Part shown: in pieces, positions 54,224-62,433 of the stretch
Layout of the letters: each line of letters starts with the position of its first letter
Numbering within the stretch: the stretch's first letter is position 1
From: G963668435 sp963668435
GTDB taxonomy: Bacteria > Latescibacterota > Latescibacteria > Latescibacterales > Latescibacteraceae
DNA length: 64,000 nucleotides
Assembly (NCBI GenBank): GCA_963668435.2
Contig: CAXXSC010000008.1
Location: forward strand, 992,001 to 1,056,000
Reading direction: 5' to 3'
Notes under the pieces: generated by a model
The model's database searches: none
The model's input: only the letters and a program-made list of their open reading frames with translations
What the model was told of the DNA's origin: nothing
Translations under genes and position numbers: made by a program

Positions 54224-54676
54224 TCAGTTATTCTCAGCGAACTTCTTCGGCGCAAACTGCGGCTTCTGCACACTCATCGCCTCACCGCTCTTGCAGTTTC
54301 CGGTGAACAAAGAACCTTCCTCTATGACCAGAAGCTTGGCGGTCAGATCACCCTCGAGCCTCGAAGTGCTCTCGAGCGTAACCTTGTTGGAGGCGACCAC
54401 ATCGCCTTTGATCTTGCCGCCGATAATAGCGTTCTTGACTTTCACGGACACCTCATCGAGTTCACCTGTTGCTCCGACAATAAGAGTATCAGTCGCATTT
54501 AACGATCCCTTGAACTTGCCGTCTATACGGATGCTCTGCTCCACATCCATGCTGCCCTCTATTTTAGTGCCCTTCCCGATGATAGTGTTCATCGCACCTT
54601 CGGGCTCGTGATTCCTGGCCATACCTGCCCCCAGTCTATCGTACTCACGCTCTTTATTTCTGTTTGATCCAAACAT
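54224..54676 (-). CDS. Bactofilin (polymer-forming cytoskeletal protein)
   Basis: 150 residues. The central DUF583 right-handed beta-helix has the usual short repeats (IIGKGTKIEGSM, IRIDGKFKGSL, AIIGGKIKGDV, SRLEGDLTA), with flexible ends. Bactofilins polymerise without nucleotides and help place cell-wall enzymes; the M23 peptidase gene just upstream is the usual partner. It also precedes the ATP synthase genes, an order I recall from Bacteroidota. Confidence 0.93.
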   Translation of the reverse strand: MFGSNRNKEREYDRLGAGMARNHEPEGAMNTIIGKGTKIEGSMDVEQSIRIDGKFKGSLNATDTLIVGATGELDEVSVKVKNAIIGGKIKGDVVASNKVTLESTSRLEGDLTAKLLVIEEGSLFTGNCKSGEAMSVQKPQFAPKKFAENN

Positions 54677-54817
54677 CGGAAAAAACCGTCACCCTTCAAA
54701 ATCCCGATCCACAAAAACCCGTACCGCCACGAGAATTTCCCAACGATACAATAACAGTAATCAGACTATATAATATAGCTTAGAATCAACCCTCACACAA
54801 AGAAAAAAATACCAAAC

Positions 54818-55666
54818 CTATAGCTTTTCAGCCAGATTCAGCAAGGTTTTTTTCTCAAGCCACTGCAGCGGATCCATCGGCTGACCATTGTAATACATGC
54901 CAAAATGAAGATGGTTACCGGTTGTAAGCCCGCCGGATTCGCCATATACAGCGACAAGAGCACCCTTCCTGACCTCCTGCCCCGGCTTGACAAGGATTGA
55001 CCCCAGATGGCCGTAACGTGTCTCCCAGCCATTTCCATGCTCTATGATGATCATGCGTCCGAGCTTGCTGTCATGACCGGCAAACTTGATTGTCCCGTCG
55101 CCCGAGGCAACGATGCCAGCCTTGTCAGCGGCAAGGATATCTATACCGAGATGATCAATTCGTGGATTGTTCGCACTCTGAAACTTACGTGTTACCTGCC
55201 AGACATCAACCGGCCACTGGGTGGGCATATGCCTGAGCTTTGCCTCCTCGGCGGCTATGGCATTATCAAGCTCGCTGCCCCCGGCTGACGAAGCGCCTCT
55301 CTGGACAAACTTTCCTGACTCATCAGGCGCAACGACCATCGCCTCCGGAAGTTCAAGGTCGCTTCCGAGAATGGCCCGCAGTTTACGTTCTTTATCCTGA
55401 TAGCGTTCGAGACGTTCGGCAATTACATCCAGTTTACGTGCAGCCTCAACAAGCTCTTCGTTCGAGGCCTTGTAATACCGCATGCGCGAGTAAAGAATCC
55501 CGGAGGTAAAAATAGCGGCGAAACCGACAGTAAGAAAAATGCACATCGTCCAGATACCGGCTTTAAGGAATGAATAACGGCGGCTGGTGATACGCCAGTT
55601 CCGCATTCCCGCCCCGTCTTCGGGGACGATCATGATCGATATCCATTTTTTGCCTTCGGGTGCCAT
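54818..55666 (-). CDS. M23 family peptidoglycan endopeptidase, membrane-anchored
   Basis: 282 residues: short cytoplasmic N-terminus, one membrane helix (about 36-58), a helical coiled segment (about 65-100) and a LytM/M23 domain (about 155-275). Zinc ligands are HLGID (His172, Asp176) and NHLHF (His254), with the catalytic His in RYGHLG (His220). It would cut peptidoglycan cross-links in the periplasm, probably positioned by the bactofilin encoded next. First gene after the promoter at 55705. Confidence 0.93.
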   Translation of the reverse strand: MAPEGKKWISIMIVPEDGAGMRNWRITSRRYSFLKAGIWTMCIFLTVGFAAIFTSGILYSRMRYYKASNEELVEAARKLDVIAERLERYQDKERKLRAILGSDLELPEAMVVAPDESGKFVQRGASSAGGSELDNAIAAEEAKLRHMPTQWPVDVWQVTRKFQSANNPRIDHLGIDILAADKAGIVASGDGTIKFAGHDSKLGRMIIIEHGNGWETRYGHLGSILVKPGQEVRKGALVAVYGESGGLTTGNHLHFGMYYNGQPMDPLQWLEKKTLLNLAEKL

Positions 55667-55704
55667 GAAACAATACCTTATTCGAGGAAATATGATGGAT
55701 AAGA

Positions 55705-55733
55705 AAGATAGAAAATAGTACGCGGTAAGTCAA
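55705..55733 (-). promoter_or_regulatory. Sigma-70 promoter of the M23-bactofilin-ATP synthase operon
   Basis: Minus strand: -35 TTGACT (55733-55728), 17-base spacer, -10 TATCTT (55710-55705), about 35 bases before the M23 start. No other clear promoter was seen down to atpG. Confidence 0.75.
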
Positions 55734-55884
55734 TCAGTTTCGTGATTGAAATAACAGATATTTGATCATATGCCGACAATACGTCACAACATGAAATTGT
55801 GAAAAACACGACAAGGCTGAAGCCGCCTTACAACCTGACAACCCAACTATACAGAGAAAACCATTCCATCGGGGCCGACAACGA

Positions 55885-56418
55885 TCAGCCTGCATCCTCA
55901 AGCAACTTGTCAAAAACCGGCTTGATCCGGGCATAGGTATCCTCGGGGGACTCGCAGATAACTTTCGTGCAACCGATAACCGGCATGAAATTCGTGTCGC
56001 CGTTCCAGCGGGGAACAATATGAAAATGAAGGTGCTCAGCGATACCGGCGCCCGCAGTCCTGCCCATGTTGGCGCCGACATTGAATCCATCGGGCCCGTA
56101 AGCTTCGCGAAGCGCCTGAATGGTCAGGTCAATGGTCTCCATCAGTTCCAGTTTTTCCTCGGCACCGAGATCGGAAATATTGGCGGTGTGACGGTTGGGG
56201 ATAACCATGATATGCCCATTGTTATACGGATAGATATTGAGAATGACAAAACATGTTTTTCCGCGATGAACGATGAAATTGCCGCTGTCGTCATCCGCAG
56301 CCGGTTTCGTGCAGAATATGCAGCCTTCATCCTTGGGGCTGTCAATACGCTCGATATATTTCATCCGCCACGGCGCCCACAGTTTCTGAAAACCACGTAC
56401 AAGATCGTTTGATTTCAT
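55885..56418 (-). CDS. HIT family nucleotide hydrolase/phosphorylase
   Basis: 177 residues. The histidine triad HLHFHIVPRW (His129, 131, 133) and zinc-type CIFC (33-36) with His77 are present, as in the Ap4A-phosphorylase-like bacterial branch. It probably cleaves dinucleoside polyphosphates or nucleotidyl conjugates. Its ATG overlaps the stop of the subtilase gene by 4 bases. Confidence 0.92.
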   Translation of the reverse strand: MKSNDLVRGFQKLWAPWRMKYIERIDSPKDEGCIFCTKPAADDDSGNFIVHRGKTCFVILNIYPYNNGHIMVIPNRHTANISDLGAEEKLELMETIDLTIQALREAYGPDGFNVGANMGRTAGAGIAEHLHFHIVPRWNGDTNFMPVIGCTKVICESPEDTYARIKPVFDKLLEDAG

Positions 56419-58118
56419 CGCATCACCAGTATCTTTCCTGTATGTTTGCCATACTTTTCAAGTTCTATTGAATAAAAATATACGCCCGGGGCGACTTCCT
56501 CGCCCGAATAGTTCGTGCCATCCCAGCTCAACGCCTCATCCTGATCGCGCAGTTCACCAGATCCGATAACTTCAGAGTCTCCCCTGAAAACAGTCACACC
56601 GTTGAAATCAAAAATCGACAGCGCTATCCGTAGCCCTTCCTTCGGAATAGAGACCGGAAAAAAGATCCTCGGTGTTACAGATGAAAATACAACCGGATGA
56701 GGATAAGGGTCATATACTTTGAACCCATCCGCCACATCTTCCGGCTCATCGAGACCAGCGGCCTTGAGCATATCGACAAGCCCGTAACCGTACCGCACCT
56801 CGTCACCAACAGCAGTGGCATTGCCACGCATGGCAGAAATGAGATCACCATAATCCCAGTTCGGATTTGCCTGAAGCATCAGCGCAATCCCTCCCGCAAG
56901 CGCGGGTGCCGCGTAGGAGGTTCCCTGACCATAGGTATAAGTATCTGAAAATGTGGTATTTACCACCCTCACATTCTCGCCCAGGGCGACAAAATCCGGT
57001 TTGACCCTGCCATCTGCTGTCGGCCCGAACGAACTGAACGAAGAAATATAACCGTCGAGACCAACCGCCCCCACGGCGATCACACTGTCGCCATCGGCAG
57101 GTACTGTAACATAACGCCAGGCCTTATTGCCCTCGTTACCCGCCGAGGTCACAACTATCATGCCCCTTTCAGCCGCGGCATCGCAGGCAATGGTTGAAAG
57201 CGCTGTATCACCATCGAGATCTTCATATTCATATGAGTCACCATCGGCGAACTCGTTATAACCTATTGAAAGATTGACAACATCGACGCCAAGGCTGTCT
57301 GCCCATTCGATACCGGCAACAAGGTAGTCCTCCTCCACCCTTGTATCCTCACCTTCGACATCCTCCGTTCTCGCAAGCACGTATTGCGCATATGGCGCGG
57401 CGCCAATCAACTCACCTTCCTTCAGCGCGGCCATGATCGAAAGCACTTTAGAGCCGTGATCGTCACCGGTAGCATCACCGTCACCCTCGACAAAATCCCA
57501 CTGGTTCGTGACAGTCAGGCTGTCGAAAGCGCTGTGTTCAAGGCGGTCGAAACCACTGTCGAGCACTGCTATCAGCAAGCCTTCACCTCGATAACCGAGA
57601 TTATGCAGCGAATGGATATGCAGCATACTGAGCTGGTCATAAGATGCGCCATAGGACCATCCCTCGGGACTTTCCACAGCTGTTGATTTCCCGGCCTCCA
57701 CATCGGGTGCGGGAGTCACAGTGCTTCCCCTTACAGGACGGACTTCCCTAACAAATGCAAGCGCTTCTATTTCCGGCAAAGCGGCCTCATCCAGCTCGAC
57801 AGAAACACCGTTGAAATAACGGCTTATTGTCCGGATACGCCCGACAAGCGGAGCAAGCATTTCGATATATTCTTCGTTAACCGGAAGATCGATCTCGGTG
57901 AAAAGCCGACGTTTCGCCACAAGCTGTGCACGGCGGCCCAGGTTTTTCGGCTCGGCAGCAGAGGTCCTCTTTGCGGCAAGCAGGTTTTCGGTGTCTATGT
58001 CGCCCCGGTCCTTGAAGAAAATCCAGTACGGGCTTCCATCTGCCAGAGCTGAAAAGGAAAGAAGTGTTGTCAGCATCAGGACAATCATTGTTGCCATCAT
58101 CTCACGGGGATATTTCAT
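56415..58118 (-). CDS. Secreted subtilisin-like (S8) serine protease with C-terminal FlgD-like module
   Basis: 567 residues from the ATG at 58118 (TGAGG 6-7 bases upstream). Signal peptide (1-26), propeptide-like region to about 155, then the S8 domain with catalytic Asp187 (VLDSGFD), His221 (DDHGSKV), oxyanion Asn328 (SAGNEG) and Ser401 (GTSYAAP). The last 90 residues are an Ig-like FlgD/T9SS-type module (YPHPVVFSS, FDFNGVTVF, APGVYFYSIEL). The triad is complete, in contrast to the broken relative at 35533-37899. Confidence 0.93.
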   Translation of the reverse strand: MKYPREMMATMIVLMLTTLLSFSALADGSPYWIFFKDRGDIDTENLLAAKRTSAAEPKNLGRRAQLVAKRRLFTEIDLPVNEEYIEMLAPLVGRIRTISRYFNGVSVELDEAALPEIEALAFVREVRPVRGSTVTPAPDVEAGKSTAVESPEGWSYGASYDQLSMLHIHSLHNLGYRGEGLLIAVLDSGFDRLEHSAFDSLTVTNQWDFVEGDGDATGDDHGSKVLSIMAALKEGELIGAAPYAQYVLARTEDVEGEDTRVEEDYLVAGIEWADSLGVDVVNLSIGYNEFADGDSYEYEDLDGDTALSTIACDAAAERGMIVVTSAGNEGNKAWRYVTVPADGDSVIAVGAVGLDGYISSFSSFGPTADGRVKPDFVALGENVRVVNTTFSDTYTYGQGTSYAAPALAGGIALMLQANPNWDYGDLISAMRGNATAVGDEVRYGYGLVDMLKAAGLDEPEDVADGFKVYDPYPHPVVFSSVTPRIFFPVSIPKEGLRIALSIFDFNGVTVFRGDSEVIGSGELRDQDEALSWDGTNYSGEEVAPGVYFYSIELEKYGKHTGKILVMR

Positions 58119-58141
58119 CACAGTCCTCACAACATCCTTAA

Positions 58142-58810
58142 TTATTCGCGTAAGTCAACAATTGAAACACCCTCGGGCGTTCCCAGTTCGAAAAGTTTCT
58201 GATCGATTTCTTCGTTCAGACGGACATCGGTGAGCGTGTGGAGAATACTGTCACCGTTGGCGAGCAATTCACGTGCCTTGACCGGAAATTTCAGCTCGCG
58301 GTCAATCCAGACTGTCACTTTCGCCCCGTCGCCGTCCGAAGAAACGAGCTCCAGAACGTCGCAGACACGGCCGTCGACCTCCTCCTCACCGACAATACGG
58401 GCATTCCGGCGTTCAGAATAACGTCTGAAGATAGTATGCGGAGAGGGATAATCCTCGCCTTCAGGCGCGAAATCGGAAAGCTGTATCTGTTTGTGGCGCG
58501 GCAGGTATGTTTTCACCGTCTTGCCGTCAATAACCGTCAGACTTCCGCGCCGCGTGTACCTGAGCATGAATGTTTTCCGTACATCGAGATCGATAGTACC
58601 CTCGATTTTCTGGTTACGGTCAAGCACTTTATTGTACTGCTCTGTCGAGAACGAGCAGGAAAAGGTGAGCATGCCGTTGATCGTTTTCTGGACGTCCTCC
58701 TGTATGGACTGGGCATCTTCGTCGACTGCAAAAGCCGGAACAGCAATCGAGATCATTGCCGCCATCAGAATAATATATTTCATGCCGTTTGTCTTCATCT
58801 GCTTCATCAT
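58142..58810 (-). CDS. lolA: LolA-like outer-membrane lipoprotein carrier
   Basis: 222 residues from the ATG at 58810, with a signal peptide ending near AFA-VDED. The mature chain has the open beta-barrel pattern of LolA/LolB (FSCSFSTEQY, GTIDLDVRKTFMLRYT, TYLPRHKQIQL). It would ferry lipoproteins across the periplasm. The start overlaps the ftsK stop by a few bases; several ATGs (58810, 58807, 58798) are possible. ftsK-lolA pairs are common in Bacteroidota-like genomes. Confidence 0.8.
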   Translation of the reverse strand: MMKQMKTNGMKYIILMAAMISIAVPAFAVDEDAQSIQEDVQKTINGMLTFSCSFSTEQYNKVLDRNQKIEGTIDLDVRKTFMLRYTRRGSLTVIDGKTVKTYLPRHKQIQLSDFAPEGEDYPSPHTIFRRYSERRNARIVGEEEVDGRVCDVLELVSSDGDGAKVTVWIDRELKFPVKARELLANGDSILHTLTDVRLNEEIDQKLFELGTPEGVSIVDLRE

Positions 58811-58814
58811 TATT

Positions 58815-61349
58815 TTATAGCTCTCCATTCTCCAGTTCATCGATATAAAGCTCGTCCACAAGCACCTCACGGGCTTTCGAACCGTCATACGGGCCTACAA
58901 CACCGCCCATTTCGAGCTGGTCAATCAGACGTGCCGCACGGGCATATCCGACTTTAAGACGGCGCTGAAGCAGGCTGACCGAGCCCTGGTTCGTGCGGAC
59001 CACGAGACGGGCTGCCTTGTAAAACAAAGCATCACGGGCATCCGGATCGCGCATTCCAAGCGCATTATCATCGCCGCCGCTTTCATCATCCTCGAACACT
59101 TCTTCGGGTATCGAGGGCAGATCTTTCAGTTTCTGGTCGGCAGCGAAATCAGCGATCGCGGTACACTCATCGTTGGAAATATAGGCGCCGTGCAAACGGA
59201 CCGGCTCCGGTTTCCCGACCTGCAGGAAAAGCATGTCTCCGAGACCGAGCAGCTTGTCCGCGCCGCTCGTATCGAGAATGATACGCGAGTTCGAGGCCTG
59301 CATGACCTTGAACGCAATTCGCGACGGAAAGTTCGCTTTAATGAGACCGGTGATCACATCAGACGAGGGCCGCTGTGTCGCGAGCACAAGGTGTATACCA
59401 ACCGCGCGGGCCATCTGGGCAAGACGGGCGATAAACTCCTCCACCTCGTTCCCGGCGACAACCATCAGATCGGCAAACTCGTCGATGATCACGACGATAT
59501 AGGGCAACTGCCCCGGTTTCTCGCGAGGATCGGCATCGGGGCCTTTCTCCTCGGCAATCTTGGCCGTTTTAGCATTGTACTGAAGGATATCACGGACACC
59601 GAAAGCGGCGAGCTGACGGTAGCGTGTCTCCATCTCCTTGACCGCCCACTTGAGCGCGTTCGCTGCATGACGTGGATCGGTGACAACCGGCGAGAGAAGG
59701 TGCGGTATTTTATTGTATATGGACAGCTCGACCACTTTTGGATCAATCATGATCATCCTGACCTGCTCCGGCGTGGCCTTCATGAGCACGCTCGAAATCA
59801 GGGTATTGATACAGACACTCTTTCCCGCGCCGGTGGAACCCGCGATGAGAAGGTGCGGCATACGGGCAAGATCAGCGACAATAGGCTCACCGGAGGTATT
59901 TTTACCGATAGCCAGCACAAGCGGCAGCTCACTGTCCTTGAACGCCGCCGACTCGACAATTTCCTTGAAATAGACTGTCAGGCGGTTCTGGTTGGGCACT
60001 TCGATACCGATAAGGGCTTTGCCGGGAATAGGGGCAAGGATACGGATACCGCCTTTCGCCCTCAGTGCGAGTTGAAGATCATCGGACAGGTTCACCACCC
60101 GGCCGACCTTGACTCCCGGCGCAAGTTTCAGCTCATAACGGGTGACAATCGGGCCCGGTGTAATCTGCTTGACCTCGGATTCTATGTTGAAATGCCTCAG
60201 GCTCTCAACGAGGCGTTTCGACTGTTCGATAAGCTCTTCCCTGCTCTCCATGGGCACATCAAAACGCGGCTCCTCAAGCAGTGTGGACGGTGGAAGTACA
60301 TACTCGCGGACCGGAACGGTATCGACCGCCTCGGTTTCGTCGGGCATGGGCAGTCCGGCCTCTTCCTCTTCACGGAACGCGGCTTCATCTTCATCATTCT
60401 CAACAGTATAGTCATCAATATCGTCTTCCTCATCCGCGCTAACCTCTTCACCGGCATCCTGTTCACCATCTGTACCGTTTTGATACGGGGAAATATGCGT
60501 CGACAGGATTTCCGGTTCGATATACTCATCCTCTTCCGGCTCATCTTCCGCTGTATCACTATCCGGCTCAAGAGTATCGTCCGATTCCTCATCAAGCGGT
60601 GTCAGGAAAGGATCACCATCATCGGCTGATAATGGCTCGTCTTCCGGCTGTTCAGGCACAGGAATTTCCTCCGGCTCTTCCTCATCGTCATCAGTCACTT
60701 CAGTAGTTTTTCGCCGTGTTTTTTTCTTGGGAGCGGCCTCTCTCTCTGGAATAAATGATTTGAGCGACACGAACAGCCATCCGCCGAAAGCCATGAGGTA
60801 CTCCAGCATTGTCGAGGGCCGAAGACTCGTCCCGAGCGCGACCGCGACCAGCACAATAGTGAGGCTTAATAGTATCGCGCCCATCCTGCCGAGATAGGTA
60901 AACATGAGGTTGTAAAGAAGCGCCCCCAATATACCGCCAAAACTCGTATCTGCTGAAGGTACCGTGGATTCGGCCCCGATCTCAAGAAGAAGTGTCAGAA
61001 GAAGAGGCACAAACAGGCCGAGCACAATCATAATGATGAGCGGTTTTATAAGCTGTTTGAGGCTGAGATGCCGTATGATTATAACCGAGGCAATGAGAAG
61101 GAAAGCGGTCAGAAAATAACCACTGATACCTATCCCCTGAAGCACAAAATGGGAAAGAAATGCGCCGTAGCGGCCCACGAGGTTCGACGAGGGCTCGTCA
61201 CCGGCACGTGAGGAACCGGGCCAGTCGGCAGGATCGTGCGATACAAGCGATAAAAGCATCAGCAGTGCAATGCAGAGGAGAAGCAAACCCCATATTTCAC
61301 GCTTCAGGCTCTTTTTTTCGCCCTTTTCCGTATTTTTCTTTTTCGCCAT
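58815..61349 (-). CDS. ftsK: DNA translocase FtsK/SpoIIIE
   Basis: 844 residues. Four membrane helices (about 20-190), a very acidic linker (about 215-345, mostly Asp/Glu), the motor domain with Walker A GSTGAGKS (504-511) and Walker B VVIIDEFADL, and a C-terminal winged-helix gamma domain (SVSLLQRRLKVGYARAARLIDQLE, about 775-844). It pumps chromosome DNA through the division septum and activates dimer resolution. Promoter at 61459-61486. Confidence 0.96.
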   Translation of the reverse strand: MAKKKNTEKGEKKSLKREIWGLLLLCIALLMLLSLVSHDPADWPGSSRAGDEPSSNLVGRYGAFLSHFVLQGIGISGYFLTAFLLIASVIIIRHLSLKQLIKPLIIMIVLGLFVPLLLTLLLEIGAESTVPSADTSFGGILGALLYNLMFTYLGRMGAILLSLTIVLVAVALGTSLRPSTMLEYLMAFGGWLFVSLKSFIPEREAAPKKKTRRKTTEVTDDDEEEPEEIPVPEQPEDEPLSADDGDPFLTPLDEESDDTLEPDSDTAEDEPEEDEYIEPEILSTHISPYQNGTDGEQDAGEEVSADEEDDIDDYTVENDEDEAAFREEEEAGLPMPDETEAVDTVPVREYVLPPSTLLEEPRFDVPMESREELIEQSKRLVESLRHFNIESEVKQITPGPIVTRYELKLAPGVKVGRVVNLSDDLQLALRAKGGIRILAPIPGKALIGIEVPNQNRLTVYFKEIVESAAFKDSELPLVLAIGKNTSGEPIVADLARMPHLLIAGSTGAGKSVCINTLISSVLMKATPEQVRMIMIDPKVVELSIYNKIPHLLSPVVTDPRHAANALKWAVKEMETRYRQLAAFGVRDILQYNAKTAKIAEEKGPDADPREKPGQLPYIVVIIDEFADLMVVAGNEVEEFIARLAQMARAVGIHLVLATQRPSSDVITGLIKANFPSRIAFKVMQASNSRIILDTSGADKLLGLGDMLFLQVGKPEPVRLHGAYISNDECTAIADFAADQKLKDLPSIPEEVFEDDESGGDDNALGMRDPDARDALFYKAARLVVRTNQGSVSLLQRRLKVGYARAARLIDQLEMGGVVGPYDGSKAREVLVDELYIDELENGEL

Positions 61350-61458
61350 GCAAACGGTCCGTATTCCGCGGTTTTCCCGACCGGCGGAAAAGCTGATCAG
61401 CTGCGCATACTGTCATTGTCTGAAACATACGCAGGCACACAATCCGCCACAAATATGG

Positions 61459-61486
61459 AATATATTACACCTTATGAGACTTTCAA
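61459..61486 (-). promoter_or_regulatory. Sigma-70 promoter of ftsK
   Basis: Minus strand: -35 TTGAAA (61486-61481), 16-base spacer, -10 TATATT (61464-61459), about 110 bases before the start codon. Confidence 0.65.
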
Positions 61487-61534
61487 AGCAAAAGTTTCGT
61501 TCAACTCGGCTGAAACGCTGTCGCCGCATGATCT

Positions 61535-62422
61535 TTACGACATCATTTTCCATGGGGGATTCTGGATAAATATCCCCGCGATTATCGCAACAAGCCCGGC
61601 GACAGTTGCCATGCTGATCTGCTCACCTGTAATGAGGGCGAGCAAAACGAGCGAGGTCACCGGTGTGAGATAGACCATAATACCGATTTTCGCCGTCGAT
61701 TCGCTGAAACTGAGTGCCTTGAGCCAGAAAAAAAATGTCACCCCCATCTCAAAGAGGCCGATATAGACCGCACCGGCAAGACCGGCTGTCGATGGCAGCT
61801 GAGGTTTCATGACAATACAGTAATAAACAGCCGCATACATGGTTCCGAAACAGAAATTAAGGAAAAGCTTGTCACGGTCATCACGATGGTCGCGGACATT
61901 GTATATCCAGTAAAGCGCCCAGACAGTCGAGCTCGACAGAGCACAGGCCACACCTGCAGGGTCATCGAAAGACAGGCTGAAAATCTTTCCGCCGGTAGCA
62001 ATGATCAGGACTCCGGCAAAACAGAGCAGAAACGCGGGAAAACTTCTCAGGCTCAATCGCTGTCCGAGAAGCGGCACAGACAGGATAACCAGCATGATCG
62101 GCCAGATGTTGTTCAGAGTCAGGGCCTGTTGTGCCGGAATCAGCGAATAGGCTTTAAACAAAAGCACATAATACAAGAATGGATTGAAGAAACCCAACAG
62201 CATGGAGGCACGAAAGTCTGACGCGGACAAAACTCGCAAACGGCTTAATCCCCCATGTAACAGCGAAATTATACCGAGACAGACACAGGAGGTCATCGAG
62301 GAAAAGAACAGCATTTCCAACGGGCTCAGGTGACGGAGCGTGATCTTGAACGCGGTCGCCGCGGTTGCCCAGAGGGAAATGGCACAGAGCGCGAACAGGT
62401 ATGCTTGCGACTGACGCCGCAT
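61535..62422 (-). CDS. EamA-family (DMT) transporter
   Basis: 295 residues with ten hydrophobic helices in two EamA repeats (about 8-140 and 150-290), for example LWATAATAFKITLRHLSP and VYLTPVTSLVLLALITGEQ. A drug/metabolite exporter-type permease; substrate unknown. Starts 11 bases after the stop of the lamin-tail gene, so co-transcribed with it. Confidence 0.92.
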   Translation of the reverse strand: MRRQSQAYLFALCAISLWATAATAFKITLRHLSPLEMLFFSSMTSCVCLGIISLLHGGLSRLRVLSASDFRASMLLGFFNPFLYYVLLFKAYSLIPAQQALTLNNIWPIMLVILSVPLLGQRLSLRSFPAFLLCFAGVLIIATGGKIFSLSFDDPAGVACALSSSTVWALYWIYNVRDHRDDRDKLFLNFCFGTMYAAVYYCIVMKPQLPSTAGLAGAVYIGLFEMGVTFFFWLKALSFSESTAKIGIMVYLTPVTSLVLLALITGEQISMATVAGLVAIIAGIFIQNPPWKMMS

Positions 62423-62433
62423 TTTCGCTCCTT

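Noticed and set aside
59190..60629. Long open frame (479 codons) antisense to ftsK
   Set aside because: It mirrors the high-GC, biased codon pattern of ftsK, has no ribosome site and no recognisable domain.
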